Below are positions 43,440 through 52,619 of a stretch of DNA of 64,000 nucleotides, piece by piece. Where the stretch lies: the NCBI RefSeq assembly GCF_014207705.1, contig NZ_JACHIU010000001.1, positions 7,432,501 through 7,496,500 of the forward strand, written 5' to 3'. This stretch comes from Sphaerisporangium rubeum. Lineage in GTDB: Bacteria > Actinomycetota > Actinomycetes > Streptosporangiales > Streptosporangiaceae. The notes beneath the pieces were generated by a model. The model was not told the DNA's origin. It saw only the letters and a program-made list of their open reading frames with translations, and did not search any database. Each line of letters opens with the position of its first letter. Position 1 is the stretch's first letter. The position numbers were made by a program, and so were the translations under genes.

Positions 43440-44816
43440 GTGAGTGCCGTCGACGTCGCGGCCGTGCCCATGACCGCCAAACGGCGGGGGGCGCAGCTCG
43501 TCATGCTCTCCTTCGCCGTGGCCATCGTCATGGTCGCCTACGCCAACGTCGGGCTCGGCCACGACGGCCAGGTGCCCGCCGGCATGCTCGGCTACGGTCT
43601 CGGTCTCGCCGGGCTCATGCTGGCCGCCTACCTCGTGCTGGCGAAGTTCGCCCCCTGGGCCGATCCCCTGATCCTCCCGCTCGTGACGCTGGTCAACGGC
43701 CTCGGCCTCGTCATGATCTACCGCATCGAGCTCGACTCCGACCTGGCCTCCGCCGGCAACCAGCTCTTCTGGACGGCGCTCGGCATCGTCATGTTCTCCG
43801 TCACGCTGATCGTGCTGCGCGACCACCGCGCGCTGCAGCGCATGACGTACACCGCCGGCTTCATCGGCCTCGGGCTGCTGATCCTGCCCCTCGTCCCGGG
43901 GCTCGGCAGAGAGATCAACGGCGCACGCATCTGGGTCGGTGTCGGCGGCTTCAGCATCCAGCCCGGCGAGTTCGCCAAGCTGGCCCTGGTCGTGTTCTTC
44001 GCCGGTTACCTCGTGGCCAAGCGCGACGTGCTGGCCCTCGCGGGCCGCCGCCTGCTCTTCATCGACCTGCCCCGGGCCCGCGACCTCGGCCCCGTGCTCA
44101 TCACCTGGGTCGTCAGCGTCGGCGTGCTGGTCCTCGAGAAGGACCTCGGCACCTCGCTGCTGCTGTTCGGCGCCTTCGTCGCGATGCTGTACATCGCGAC
44201 GCAGCGCACCTCGTGGGTGCTGATCGGCCTGCTGCTGTTCCTCGGCGGCGCGATCGTCGCCGGACAGCTGTTCAGCCACGTCGGCGCGCGCTTCGACGTC
44301 TACCTCAACCCGAGCGACCCCGCGCTCTACGACCGCGAGTTCGGCGGCAGCTACCAGCTCATGCAGGGCCTGTTCGGCATGGGGTCCGGCGGCATCCTCG
44401 GGTCGGGCCTCGGCCAGGGGTACCCCCAGCTGATCCCGTTGTCGTTCTCCGACTTCATCTTCGCCGCGACCGGCGAGGAACTCGGCCTGACCGGCCTGAT
44501 GGCGCTGCTCATGGTGTACGCGCTCATCGTGGAACGCGGCCTGCGCACCTCGACGGCCGCACGCGACCCGTTCAGCAAGCTCCTCGCCGGCGGGTTGTCG
44601 TTCACCCTGGCGTGGCAGGTCTTCATCATCGTCGGCGGCGTGACCAACCTGATCCCGCTGACCGGCCTCGTCACGCCGTTCATGTCACAGGGCGGATCGG
44701 CGCTGCTCGCGAACTGGATCATCATCGCGTTGCTGGTCCGCATGTCGGACGCCGCCCGCCGCCCGCCGCCGCAGGCGATCCAGGACGAGGGACTGACGCA
44801 GGTGTTCCAGCGATGA
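43440..44816 (+). CDS. rodA: RodA/FtsW-family peptidoglycan glycosyltransferase
   Basis: 458 residues, SEDS family, about ten to twelve helices. LVTLVNGLGLVMIYRI, LGREINGARIWVGVGGFSIQ, PGEFAKLALVVFFAGYL, and GFRQ-equivalent GGSYQLMQGLFGMGSGGILG and the late FMSQGGSALLANWIIIALL are diagnostic. It polymerises lipid II with its partner PBP. GTG starts immediately after the pstP stop, and its stop overlaps pbpA (ATGA at 44813). Confidence 0.95.
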   Translation: MSAVDVAAVPMTAKRRGAQLVMLSFAVAIVMVAYANVGLGHDGQVPAGMLGYGLGLAGLMLAAYLVLAKFAPWADPLILPLVTLVNGLGLVMIYRIELDSDLASAGNQLFWTALGIVMFSVTLIVLRDHRALQRMTYTAGFIGLGLLILPLVPGLGREINGARIWVGVGGFSIQPGEFAKLALVVFFAGYLVAKRDVLALAGRRLLFIDLPRARDLGPVLITWVVSVGVLVLEKDLGTSLLLFGAFVAMLYIATQRTSWVLIGLLLFLGGAIVAGQLFSHVGARFDVYLNPSDPALYDREFGGSYQLMQGLFGMGSGGILGSGLGQGYPQLIPLSFSDFIFAATGEELGLTGLMALLMVYALIVERGLRTSTAARDPFSKLLAGGLSFTLAWQVFIIVGGVTNLIPLTGLVTPFMSQGGSALLANWIIIALLVRMSDAARRPPPQAIQDEGLTQVFQR

Positions 44817-46261
44817 ACAACACCGTCAAGCGCATGGCCGTGGCATGTCTGCTGATGTTCGGGTTGCTGATGCTCAACATCAACTACCTGCAGGCCGTCA
44901 AGGCCGACGATCTGCGCGCCGACAACCGCAACCAGCGCAGTTTCTTCGCGCGCTACCAGTACGAGCGCGGCATGATCACCGCGGGTGGCCAGACGCTGGC
45001 CAAGTCCGTCGACGCCGGCGGCACGTTCCGGTTCCAGCGCAAGTACACCGACGGCCCGGTGTACGCGCCGGTCCTCGGCTTCTTCGCGCCGGAGAGCGAG
45101 CGCGGCATCGAGTCGGCGGCCAACAAGTACCTCGACGGCACCCACCCCGACCTGTTCGTGCGCCGCACCGTGGACCTCATCACCAACAAGCCGCCTCGCG
45201 GCGCGGACGTCGACCTCACCTTGGTGCCGAAGGCCCAGGAGGCCGCGTACCGCGACCTGAAGCAGAGCGGCAAGCGCGGCGCGGTCGTGGCGCTCGACCC
45301 GAAGACCGGCGCCGTGCTCACCATGGTCTCGGTGCCGAGCTTCGACCCTGGCACCATGGCGGTCCCCGACAAGGCCAAGGCGGCGCGCGCGTACAACAAG
45401 CTCGACAAGGACGAGAACGAGCCGCTGATCAACCGCGCGATCGCCAAGACGTACGCTCCCGGCTCGACGTTCAAGGTCGTCACCTCGGCCGGCTACCTCA
45501 TGGACGACGACTCGCGCGACGTGAACAGCACCGTGAACGCGCCGGACGCCTTGCTGCTCCCTGGCACCAACACCTACCTGCGCAACTATCACGGCGAGTC
45601 GTGCGGTGGCCGTGCGTCGCTGCTCGACGCGCTCACCATCTCGTGCAACACGGCGTTCGCCGAGATGGCGCTGGACATGGGCTACGACAAGCTGGAGCAG
45701 CAGGCGGCGAAGTTCGGCGTCGGTCAGACGCTGGCCATCCCCCTGTCGGTGGCGCGCAGCGACATCGGCGCGGACGAGGGCAAGGCCGCGCTCGCCAAGA
45801 CCGCCATCGGCCAGCAGAGCAACCAGATGACCCCGCTGCAGATGGCGATGGTCGCCGCCGGCGTCGCCAACGACGGCAAGGTCATGAAGCCCTACCTGAT
45901 CAACAAGATCGTCGGGCCGGACAACGACGAGATCGACGCCGCGCGTCCCGAGGAGCTCGACGAGGCGGTCAGCCCCGAGGTCGCCAGCGAGCTGCGCCAG
46001 ATGATGATCAGTGTCGTGCAGAACGGCACCGGCACCGCCGCGCAGATCCCGAACGTCACGGTGGCCGGCAAGACCGGTACCGCCGAGACCGCGCCGGGTG
46101 CCCCCTCGCACGCGTGGTTCATCTCGTTCGCCCCGGCCGAGGACCCGAAGGTCGCGGTCGCGGTGTTCGTCGAGTCCGGCAGCGCAGGCAACGACGCGAC
46201 CGGCGGCGCGGTGGCCGCGCCGATCGCGCGCGACGTCATGCAGGCGGTGCTCGACCGGTGA
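44813..46261 (+). CDS. pbpA: Class B penicillin-binding protein PbpA
   Basis: 482 residues. One N-terminal helix (MAVACLLMFGLLMLNINYLQ), a dimerisation region, then the transpeptidase domain: active-site APGSTFKVVTS, second motif LTISCNTAF and third motif VAGKTGTAET. It cross-links peptidoglycan as partner of the RodA/FtsW protein encoded just upstream. Its stop overlaps pknA (GTGA at 46258). Confidence 0.96.
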   Translation: MNNTVKRMAVACLLMFGLLMLNINYLQAVKADDLRADNRNQRSFFARYQYERGMITAGGQTLAKSVDAGGTFRFQRKYTDGPVYAPVLGFFAPESERGIESAANKYLDGTHPDLFVRRTVDLITNKPPRGADVDLTLVPKAQEAAYRDLKQSGKRGAVVALDPKTGAVLTMVSVPSFDPGTMAVPDKAKAARAYNKLDKDENEPLINRAIAKTYAPGSTFKVVTSAGYLMDDDSRDVNSTVNAPDALLLPGTNTYLRNYHGESCGGRASLLDALTISCNTAFAEMALDMGYDKLEQQAAKFGVGQTLAIPLSVARSDIGADEGKAALAKTAIGQQSNQMTPLQMAMVAAGVANDGKVMKPYLINKIVGPDNDEIDAARPEELDEAVSPEVASELRQMMISVVQNGTGTAAQIPNVTVAGKTGTAETAPGAPSHAWFISFAPAEDPKVAVAVFVESGSAGNDATGGAVAAPIARDVMQAVLDR

Positions 46262-47664
46262 CGTTCGCCGACCGCATGCTCAGCGACCGCTACCGGCTGA
46301 CCGGCCGCATCGCGGCCGGCGGCATGGGTGAGGTGTGGCGTGCCGTGGACCGGCTGCTCGGCCGCGAGGTCGCGGTCAAGGTGCTGCGCCAGCACGTCGC
46401 CGCGCACCCGGAGTTCCGTGAGCGTTTCCGCAACGAGGCGCGGATCACCGCGGGTCTCAACGATCCCGGCATCGCGCAGGTCTTCGACTACGGCGAGCAG
46501 GACGACATCGCCTACCTCGTCATGGAGCTGGTCCCGGGTGAGGCGCTGTCGGCCATCCTCGGCCGCGCCGGCACGCTGAGCCCCGAGGTCACTCTCGACG
46601 TGATCGGCCAGACCGCTCGCGCGCTGCACACGGCGCACCGGGCCGGGGTGATCCACCGCGACGTCAAGCCAGGAAACGTGCTGGTCACCGACACCGGCAT
46701 GATCAAGATCACCGACTTCGGCATCGCGCGGGCCCTGGAAGGCGCTCGCATGACCATGACCGGCACCGTGCTCGGCACCGCGCAGTACGTCAGCCCCGAG
46801 CAGGCGTCCGGCAGCACGCTCACCCCGTCCACCGACGTGTACTCCCTCGGCGTGGTCGCATACGAGTGCCTGGCCGGCCGGCCGCCGTTCTCCGCCGGCA
46901 ACCAGGTGGCCATCGCGCTGATGCACCTGAACGAGCAGGTGCCGCCGCTGCCGGCCTCGGTGCCGCCGCCGGTGCGCGACCTCGTGACGGCCATGCTCGC
47001 CAAGAGCCCCGACCACCGGCCGCGCACGGCCCAGGAGGTCGCCGACCGCGCGATGGTGCTGCGCGACTCCCTGGCCACGCCGAGCGCGGCCCACCTGAGC
47101 ACGCTGACCGACCCGGCCGGCATCCCCGCGCCGCGCGCCGAGCACGCCACCTCCGGCACGCTGTACGCCGCCGAGGCCGCCGAGCGGCACGGCACCACGC
47201 GCATCGGCCGTCCCCCGGCAGGCACCCGGCCCGTGGGCCCGGCACCCGCGCGACGGCCGCGGCGGCGCGGGAAGGTCACCGCCATCGGCCTGGTGGCCGC
47301 GGCGGGGTGCGCGGCTGCGGTCGGCTTCGGCGCGTTGACGGCGGGTGCGCTTCCCGAGTTCGGCGACGGGGAGCCGAGCACCTCGGCGCAGCCGGTGACC
47401 GAGGTGTCCCCCGTCAGGACCTCCCCGGCCGCCTCTCCATCCGCATCTCGTCCACAACGATCGGTGACGCCTGTCAGGCCGTCGGTGTCACGGTCGGCTA
47501 CGGTAGGCAGGACGGCGGAGCCCTCCCCACGGAGCACGCCGAGCCCCAGTCCGACACCGACGCCGACCCCTACTCCGACACCCACACCGACCCCCTCTCC
47601 GAGTGAGACGCCAATCCCCAGCGACACCCCAAGCGCGACAATCCCCCCGAACGGGGAGACGTAA
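46258..47664 (+). CDS. pknA: Ser/Thr protein kinase PknA
   Basis: 468 residues. Kinase domain 10-270: GRIAAGGMGEVWRAV (P-loop), Lys41, catalytic Asp135 in HRDVKPGN, ITDFGIARAL, and an activation loop RMTMTGTVLGTAQYVSPEQ with phosphorylatable Thr. One helix (~340-362) precedes a Ser/Thr/Pro outer tail with TPTPTPTPTP repeats and no PASTA domains. It controls division and wall synthesis with PknB. GTG overlaps the pbpA stop. Confidence 0.95.
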   Translation: MTFADRMLSDRYRLTGRIAAGGMGEVWRAVDRLLGREVAVKVLRQHVAAHPEFRERFRNEARITAGLNDPGIAQVFDYGEQDDIAYLVMELVPGEALSAILGRAGTLSPEVTLDVIGQTARALHTAHRAGVIHRDVKPGNVLVTDTGMIKITDFGIARALEGARMTMTGTVLGTAQYVSPEQASGSTLTPSTDVYSLGVVAYECLAGRPPFSAGNQVAIALMHLNEQVPPLPASVPPPVRDLVTAMLAKSPDHRPRTAQEVADRAMVLRDSLATPSAAHLSTLTDPAGIPAPRAEHATSGTLYAAEAAERHGTTRIGRPPAGTRPVGPAPARRPRRRGKVTAIGLVAAAGCAAAVGFGALTAGALPEFGDGEPSTSAQPVTEVSPVRTSPAASPSASRPQRSVTPVRPSVSRSATVGRTAEPSPRSTPSPSPTPTPTPTPTPTPTPSPSETPIPSDTPSATIPPNGET

Positions 47665-47745
47665 TGCGGCGCGGGGTCGATGATGGAACCGGCAGCCGCA
47701 CCGCGGGCCGGCACCCAAGATGAACGGCAAGGGACAGTGCAGGAA

Positions 47746-49584
47746 ATGACTCAGCCTCGACTACTCGGTGGTCGATACGAACTCGACGGAGTCGTCGGGC
47801 GAGGCGGCATGGCCGAGGTGTATCGCGCACGGGACATTCGGCTGGACCGCGTCGTCGCCATCAAGACGCTGCGTTCGGACCTGGCTCGCGACCACACCTT
47901 CCAGGCCAGGTTCCGCCGCGAGGCCCAGTCCGCGGCGTCCTTGAACCACCCCTCGATCGTCGCGGTCTACGACACCGGCGAGGACATGACGGACGGCACC
48001 CCCGTGCCGTACATCGTCATGGAGTTCGTCGACGGCCGCACACTGCGCGACCTGCTGCGCCAGGACCGCCGCCTGCTGCCTGAGCGCGCGGTCGAGCTGG
48101 TCGACGGCATCCTGCGCGCGCTCGACTACAGCCACCGCGGCGGCATCGTGCACCGCGACATCAAACCGGCCAACGTCATGATCACCCTGGCCGGCGATGT
48201 CAAGGTGATGGACTTCGGCATCGCGCGCGCCATGGCCGACTCGGCCGCCACGATGACCCAGACCGCGCAGGTGATCGGCACCGCGCAGTACCTCTCGCCG
48301 GAGCAGGCCAGAGGTGAGCGGGTCGACGCGCGCAGCGACATCTACTCCACGGGCTGCGTGCTGTACGAGCTGCTCACCGGCCACCCGCCGTTCACGGGTG
48401 ACTCGCCGGTTGCCATCGCCTACCAGCACGTGCGCGAGGACCCGATCCCGCCGTCCCAGATCGACCGCGAGATCCCCCGCTGGGCCGACGCGATCGTGCT
48501 GAAGGCCATGGCCAAGGACCCGGCGCAGCGCTACCAGAGCGCCGCCGAGATGCGGGCCGACATCCAGCGGGCCATGTCCGGCATGCCGGTGGACGCCGCG
48601 CAGACGATGGCCATCAACAACGGCTACGCGCCGCAGGCCACGCGCACGATGAACGCTCCCGGCCCGGCCACGCAGAGCACCCACTCGGTCCCCGCCTACG
48701 ATTACGCCCCCACGCAGACCGGCGGCCGGTACGAACAGCGACAGGCACGCAAGGGCAACAAGGGCCTGGTGATCGCGGCGTGGATCCTCATCCCCCTGTT
48801 CGTCATCGCCGCCTTCATCGGCATCGGCTACGCCTTCCTCAGCTCACCCGGCGGTAACGAAGCAGGAGGCAAGGTCGCGGTGCCGATGGTCGCCGGTCAG
48901 ACGGCCAAGGGTGCCAAGACCGCGCTCGAGGCGCTGGGGCTGAAGGTCCAGCAGGCCGATGAGTACAGCGCGGACGTCGAGAAGGGCACCGTCATCGGCA
49001 CCGACCCCGAGGGCGGCACCGAGGTCAACAAGGGCGACACCGTGACGCTCAACGTCTCCAAAGGCGTGAAGCAGGTCACGGTGCCGACCCTGGTCGGCCT
49101 CACGGTGGAGGAGGCCACGCAGACGCTCGAGTCCAACGGGCTGAAGGCCCAGGTCGTGCAGGCGCTGTCCAGCAAGGAGCAGGACAAGGTCTTCCAGTCC
49201 AAGCCCGCCGCGGGCCAGAAGGTCGACGAGAACTCCATCGTCAAGATCTACGTGCCGAAGGCGCAGACCGAGGTCCCCGACGTCACCGGCCAGACCCTGC
49301 GTGACGCGAAGGCGACGCTGGAGGCCGCGCACTTCAAGGTCAGGGTCGTGCGCCAGGAGAGCGGAGACGTGGCCGAGGGCAACGTCATCAGCCAGAGCCC
49401 GCAGGCAGGGGCCAAGCTGACCGCCGGCATGACGATCACGCTGGTGGTGTCCTCGGGGCCGCCGCAGGAGCAGTTGCCGACCGACCCGCCGCCGGACCCG
49501 ACGACCCCGACCGACGAGCCGACGGACGAGCCGACGGAGGACAACCCGTTCAGCGACCCGCCGCCGGACGACTTCAGCAACTAG
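47746..49584 (+). CDS. pknB: Ser/Thr protein kinase PknB with three PASTA repeats
   Basis: 612 residues. GVVGRGGMAEVYRARD, Lys40, catalytic Asp138 in HRDIKPAN, MDFGIARAMADSAATM and TAQVIGTAQYLSPEQARGE; the Lys40/Asp138 numbering equals that of mycobacterial PknB and supports ATG 47746 over an ATG 66 bases upstream. One helix ~345-368, then three PASTA domains (VPMVAGQTAKGAK, VPTLVGLTVEEAT, VPDVTGQTLRDAK) and an acidic Pro-rich end. PASTA repeats bind lipid II/muropeptides and switch the kinase. It ends the operon. Confidence 0.96.
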   Translation: MTQPRLLGGRYELDGVVGRGGMAEVYRARDIRLDRVVAIKTLRSDLARDHTFQARFRREAQSAASLNHPSIVAVYDTGEDMTDGTPVPYIVMEFVDGRTLRDLLRQDRRLLPERAVELVDGILRALDYSHRGGIVHRDIKPANVMITLAGDVKVMDFGIARAMADSAATMTQTAQVIGTAQYLSPEQARGERVDARSDIYSTGCVLYELLTGHPPFTGDSPVAIAYQHVREDPIPPSQIDREIPRWADAIVLKAMAKDPAQRYQSAAEMRADIQRAMSGMPVDAAQTMAINNGYAPQATRTMNAPGPATQSTHSVPAYDYAPTQTGGRYEQRQARKGNKGLVIAAWILIPLFVIAAFIGIGYAFLSSPGGNEAGGKVAVPMVAGQTAKGAKTALEALGLKVQQADEYSADVEKGTVIGTDPEGGTEVNKGDTVTLNVSKGVKQVTVPTLVGLTVEEATQTLESNGLKAQVVQALSSKEQDKVFQSKPAAGQKVDENSIVKIYVPKAQTEVPDVTGQTLRDAKATLEAAHFKVRVVRQESGDVAEGNVISQSPQAGAKLTAGMTITLVVSSGPPQEQLPTDPPPDPTTPTDEPTDEPTEDNPFSDPPPDDFSN

Positions 49585-49599
49585 ATCCGGACAAGCGAA

Positions 49600-49638
49600 G
49601 AGGGTCTCCGCCGCTCGGGGGCGACGGCGGAGACCCTC
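49600..49638. terminator. Bidirectional intrinsic terminator
   Basis: GAGGGTCTCCGCCG (49600-49613) and CGGCGGAGACCCTC (49625-49638) form a 14-pair perfect stem with an 11-base loop between the convergent pknB and trpG genes. Confidence 0.9.
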
Positions 49639-49668
49639 ATCTGTTAGTCGTCACGAGCCGGGTGAACG

Positions 49669-50241
49669 TTACATCGTGGTGGTGAGCCAATTTCCGAGCA
49701 ATCGGTGGCCGTGTTCCGACAGCACCGACTCGGGATGGAACTGCACTCCCTCGACGCGCGCCGAGCGGTGGCGCAGCCCCATGACGACGCCTTCTGCGGT
49801 GCGTGCGGTGACTTCCAGTTCGGCCGGCACGGTGTCGGGGACCACGGCCAGCGAGTGGTAGCGCGTCATCGTGACCGGGGACGGCAGGCCTTCGAACAGC
49901 CCGCGGCCGTCGTGCAGGACGGCGCTGGTGCGGCCGTGCATGAGTTCGGGGGCTCTCGCCACCACGCCGCCGTAGGCGACCGCGATGGCCTGGTGGCCGA
50001 GGCAGACGCCGAGCAGCGGCAGGTCACGGCCGGCACAGTGGCCGACCAGTGGCACGCTGACCCCGGCGGCCTCGGGGGTGCCGGGTCCCGGGCTGATCAC
50101 CACGCCGTCGAAGCCGTCGGCGTCACGGGTCCGCACCTCGTCGCGTGGCCGCACCTCGCAGTCGGCGCCGAGTTGCCGCAGATACTGCACGATGGTGTGC
50201 ACGAAACTGTCGTGGTTGTCCACCACGAGCACCCGTGTCAT
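49669..50241 (-). CDS. trpG: Anthranilate/aminodeoxychorismate synthase glutamine amidotransferase
   Basis: 190 residues. Class I amidotransferase: VLVVDNHDSFVHTIVQYLR, GVVISPGPGTPEAAG, nucleophile in LPLLGVCLGHQAIA and the His/Glu pair in VEGVQFHPESVLSE. It hands ammonia to a TrpE or PabB partner; which pathway (tryptophan, folate or both) is undecided, and the gene in this position is often annotated trpG/pabA. No partner is nearby. Confidence 0.94.
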   Translation of the reverse strand: MTRVLVVDNHDSFVHTIVQYLRQLGADCEVRPRDEVRTRDADGFDGVVISPGPGTPEAAGVSVPLVGHCAGRDLPLLGVCLGHQAIAVAYGGVVARAPELMHGRTSAVLHDGRGLFEGLPSPVTMTRYHSLAVVPDTVPAELEVTARTAEGVVMGLRHRSARVEGVQFHPESVLSEHGHRLLGNWLTTTM

Positions 50242-50260
50242 GCCGCGACGGCCCCCCGTC

Positions 50261-50419
50261 TCATCCTCCGACGACCCCCCGGTCGACGACCACGTACGGC
50301 TCCAGCATAGGGAACACGACTTTCCAGAGTAGGGCCATGGCGAGCACGGCGAGCACCAGCGTCACCAGTGTCTTCACCACGGCGCCACCGGGGATGACGC
50401 GCCAGAGCCAGCCGTACAC
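50261..50419 (-). CDS. 52-residue membrane protein between trpG and sortase
   Basis: GTG at 50419 follows GGGAGG by about five bases. It reads VYGWLWRVIPGGAVVKTLVT and continues through LVLAVLAMALLWKVVFPMLE to EPYVVVDRGVVGG, so one long helix with a small outer end. It lies 13 bases after the sortase stop and 19 before the trpG start, so it is co-transcribed with them. Function unknown; the ribosome site and codon use make it a real gene. Confidence 0.75.
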   Translation of the reverse strand: MYGWLWRVIPGGAVVKTLVTLVLAVLAMALLWKVVFPMLEPYVVVDRGVVGG

Positions 50420-50432
50420 GCGCGCCTCCCGC

Positions 50433-51062
50433 TCAGTCCTGCTGGGTGCCGGCCAGCACCCCGAAGACGACCAGTCTCTTCTCGTCGGAGTACTCCGGGT
50501 GGCAGGTGGTGAGCGTGATCATCGCCTTGGCGGGCCGCCGTCCCGGGTGGTCGGGTACCGGTGCGATCACGTCCACGTGCGTCGGGTCGACCACCTCGGT
50601 GGACGACACCCGGTAGGTGTACCGGCCGGCGCGCGCGTCCACCACGATCTCGTCGCCGCGGCGCAGTTCGTCCAGCCGGTTGAAAGGTGCGGCGTACGTG
50701 GTGCGGTGCCCGGACACCACGAAGTTGCCGATCTCCCCCGGCATCGCCGTGCCAGGGTAGTGTCCCGGTCCTTTGCGCAGGTGGCGGGGCTCGACGCCTT
50801 CGAGCACGGCGTACTCGAAGGAACGGCCGAAACGCGGGATCCTGATCAGCCCGACGGCGTCGCCGAGGTCCAGCTTGGCGAGCTTCTTGGCGACCTTCGA
50901 CTGCCGGATGCTCTCGGCCAGCCGGCGTTTGAGCAGCTCCTGGTGGTGCTCGGTGTAGGAGCCCGTGCCCCACAGCAGGTAGGCGCAGAACAGGAGCATG
51001 ACGACGCCGCACGTGATGCTGAGCTCACCCAGCGTACGCAGCATCAGCCTCACCGGGTTCAC
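50433..51062 (-). CDS. Class E sortase
   Basis: 209 residues. An N-terminal helix (ELSITCGVVMLLFCAYLLW) and the sortase barrel with His119 (VSGHRTTYAAP), nucleophilic Cys187 (LTTCHPEY) and Arg196 (EKRLVVFG). It should join LAxTG-type surface proteins to the wall or build pili; no obvious substrate is in the window. The start is GTG 51062. It is divergent from crgA. Confidence 0.94.
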   Translation of the reverse strand: MNPVRLMLRTLGELSITCGVVMLLFCAYLLWGTGSYTEHHQELLKRRLAESIRQSKVAKKLAKLDLGDAVGLIRIPRFGRSFEYAVLEGVEPRHLRKGPGHYPGTAMPGEIGNFVVSGHRTTYAAPFNRLDELRRGDEIVVDARAGRYTYRVSSTEVVDPTHVDVIAPVPDHPGRRPAKAMITLTTCHPEYSDEKRLVVFGVLAGTQQD

Positions 51063-51273
51063 GTTAACGTCGCCTCGCGTCGCCGTCCGAGCGACCGAGC
51101 GGGGCCTGACCGAGACTTTGCGATGCCGCGCGGAGGGCTCGGTGCGAGAGCCTGCCTCTTCCGGAATGGCCGTGTACCGGTCCTGACGACTAGGCTTACA
51201 CGGGTCTTCTCACCCCAGCGGTTACGCTGGCTGCCAGAGCCCGCGTCCGCGGGTCCCCACCAGGAGAGCTGCC

Positions 51274-51519
51274 GTGCCCAAGTCCCACACCCGCAAGAAG
51301 GCGGTCTACACCCCGCCGCAGAAGTCGCAGCAGGTCAAGGTGAGTCCGCGTTGGCTGGCGCCGGTCATGGTCGCCACGTGGATCATCGGCATCCTGTGGA
51401 TCGCGCTGTACTACGTGGCGCCGAACATCCCGTTCATCAAGACGCTCGCGAACTGGAACCTTGCGGTCGGTTTCGGCTTCATCATCTTCGGCGTGGTGCT
51501 CTCGACCCGCTGGCGGTAG
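51274..51519 (+). CDS. crgA: Cell division protein CrgA
   Basis: 81 residues. A basic N-terminus (MPKSHTRKKAVYTPP) and two helices, WLAPVMVATWIIGILWIALYY and VGFGFIIFGVVLS, with NIPFIKTLANWN between. CrgA connects FtsZ with PBPs at division sites and in streptomycetes delays septation in aerial hyphae. GTG start with AGGAGAG upstream. It sits next to the pknB cluster as usual. Confidence 0.95.
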   Translation: MPKSHTRKKAVYTPPQKSQQVKVSPRWLAPVMVATWIIGILWIALYYVAPNIPFIKTLANWNLAVGFGFIIFGVVLSTRWR

Positions 51520-51578
51520 CGAGCCCCGGGGTCCTGCCGCACGGGACACCGGGGGTGATCGCGACATTTCCACAGGGT

Positions 51579-51587
51579 TTATCCACA
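51579..51587 (+). other. Perfect DnaA box TTATCCACA
   Basis: TTATCCACA at 51579-51587, with a weaker ATTTCCACA 13 bases upstream, in the spacer between crgA and the rhomboid gene. The next perfect copy is at 52506. Confidence 0.5.
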
Positions 51588-51603
51588 ACCTGGGGAAGCA
51601 GTC

Positions 51604-52476
51604 TCATCCGGCGAACGACACCAGCGGCGGCAGGACCATCACGGCGGCCACCAGCACGATCAGCACGACCAGCGTCGTGCCGAGCTGGAAGGCCGTGCGG
51701 TTGCGCGCCGGCGCGTAGGCGTACAGCGCGGTGATCAGGGCTCCGACGATCAACCCGCCGAGGTGGCCCTGCCAGCTGATGTTCGGGATCACGAAGGTCA
51801 GCACCGCGTTGATGCCGATCAGCCAGAGCACGCCGCGCATGTCGTAGCCGAGGCGACGGCTGATCACGAACATCGCGCCGAACAGGCCGTAGATCGCGCC
51901 TGACGCGCCGACCGCCACGCTGCCGAACAGGTACACCGCCACCGAGCCGCCGAGCGCGGCCAGCAGGTAGAGCGCGCTGAACCGCAACGAGCCGAGCAGC
52001 CGTTCGAGCTGTGGCCCGATCGCGAACAGGGCCCACATGTTGAACAGGATGTGCCAGTAGGACGGCGGCGGCGAGTGCAGGAACGCGCCGGTGACGAGCC
52101 GCCACCACTCGCCGTAGTAGACGGCGTCGGCCGACATGGCGAACGCGTTGAGCACGCGCGCGGGGTTCACCACCTCGGCGAGGTAGGCGAGCACGTTGAG
52201 CGCGAGCAGCGTCCAGGTGACGAACGGCGTGGTGACCGGACGTCCGCCGAAGGCCGCCTGGCCGTGCCGAACCGTCTTGTTGCCCTCACGCACGCACTCG
52301 ACGCACTGGTGGCCGACCGAGGCGACCCGCATGCAGTCGGGACAGATCGGCTTCTCGCAGCGCTGGCAGCGTACGTACGTCTCGCGGTCGGGGTGACGGT
52401 AACAGGTCGGGATGTGGTCGCCTGGCGCCTCGTCACGAGGCGCCGGCGGGCCCGGGTGGTCTGGCTGAGTGGTCAT
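51604..52476 (-). CDS. Rhomboid-family intramembrane serine protease
   Basis: 290 residues. A zinc-finger-like N-terminus (CYRHPDRETYVRCQRC...CPDCMRVASVGHQCVECV), then six or seven helices with WWRLVTGAFLHSPPPSYWH, HILFNMWALF, catalytic Ser in GASGAIYGLFG and His in WQGHLGGLIVG. It cleaves transmembrane substrates, unknown here. Conserved neighbour of crgA/ppiA in actinobacteria. Confidence 0.94.
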   Translation of the reverse strand: MTTQPDHPGPPAPRDEAPGDHIPTCYRHPDRETYVRCQRCEKPICPDCMRVASVGHQCVECVREGNKTVRHGQAAFGGRPVTTPFVTWTLLALNVLAYLAEVVNPARVLNAFAMSADAVYYGEWWRLVTGAFLHSPPPSYWHILFNMWALFAIGPQLERLLGSLRFSALYLLAALGGSVAVYLFGSVAVGASGAIYGLFGAMFVISRRLGYDMRGVLWLIGINAVLTFVIPNISWQGHLGGLIVGALITALYAYAPARNRTAFQLGTTLVVLIVLVAAVMVLPPLVSFAG

Positions 52477-52505
52477 CGCCGGTGGAGGCTCCTTCGCCTG
52501 TGCGC

Positions 52506-52514
52506 TTATCCACA
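52506..52514 (+). other. Perfect DnaA box TTATCCACA
   Basis: TTATCCACA in the 143-bp spacer between the rhomboid and ppiA genes, same orientation as the copy 927 bases away. Confidence 0.5.
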
Positions 52515-52619
52515 GACTGCCACCCTAATGACCACGCCGGGTGCTCGGTGCCGTGCGGCGGGCCGGACCGCGGCCCGCCGTGCCGGCGTGCGGCCGTTCC
52601 CGGCCGTTCACGCCGTCGC

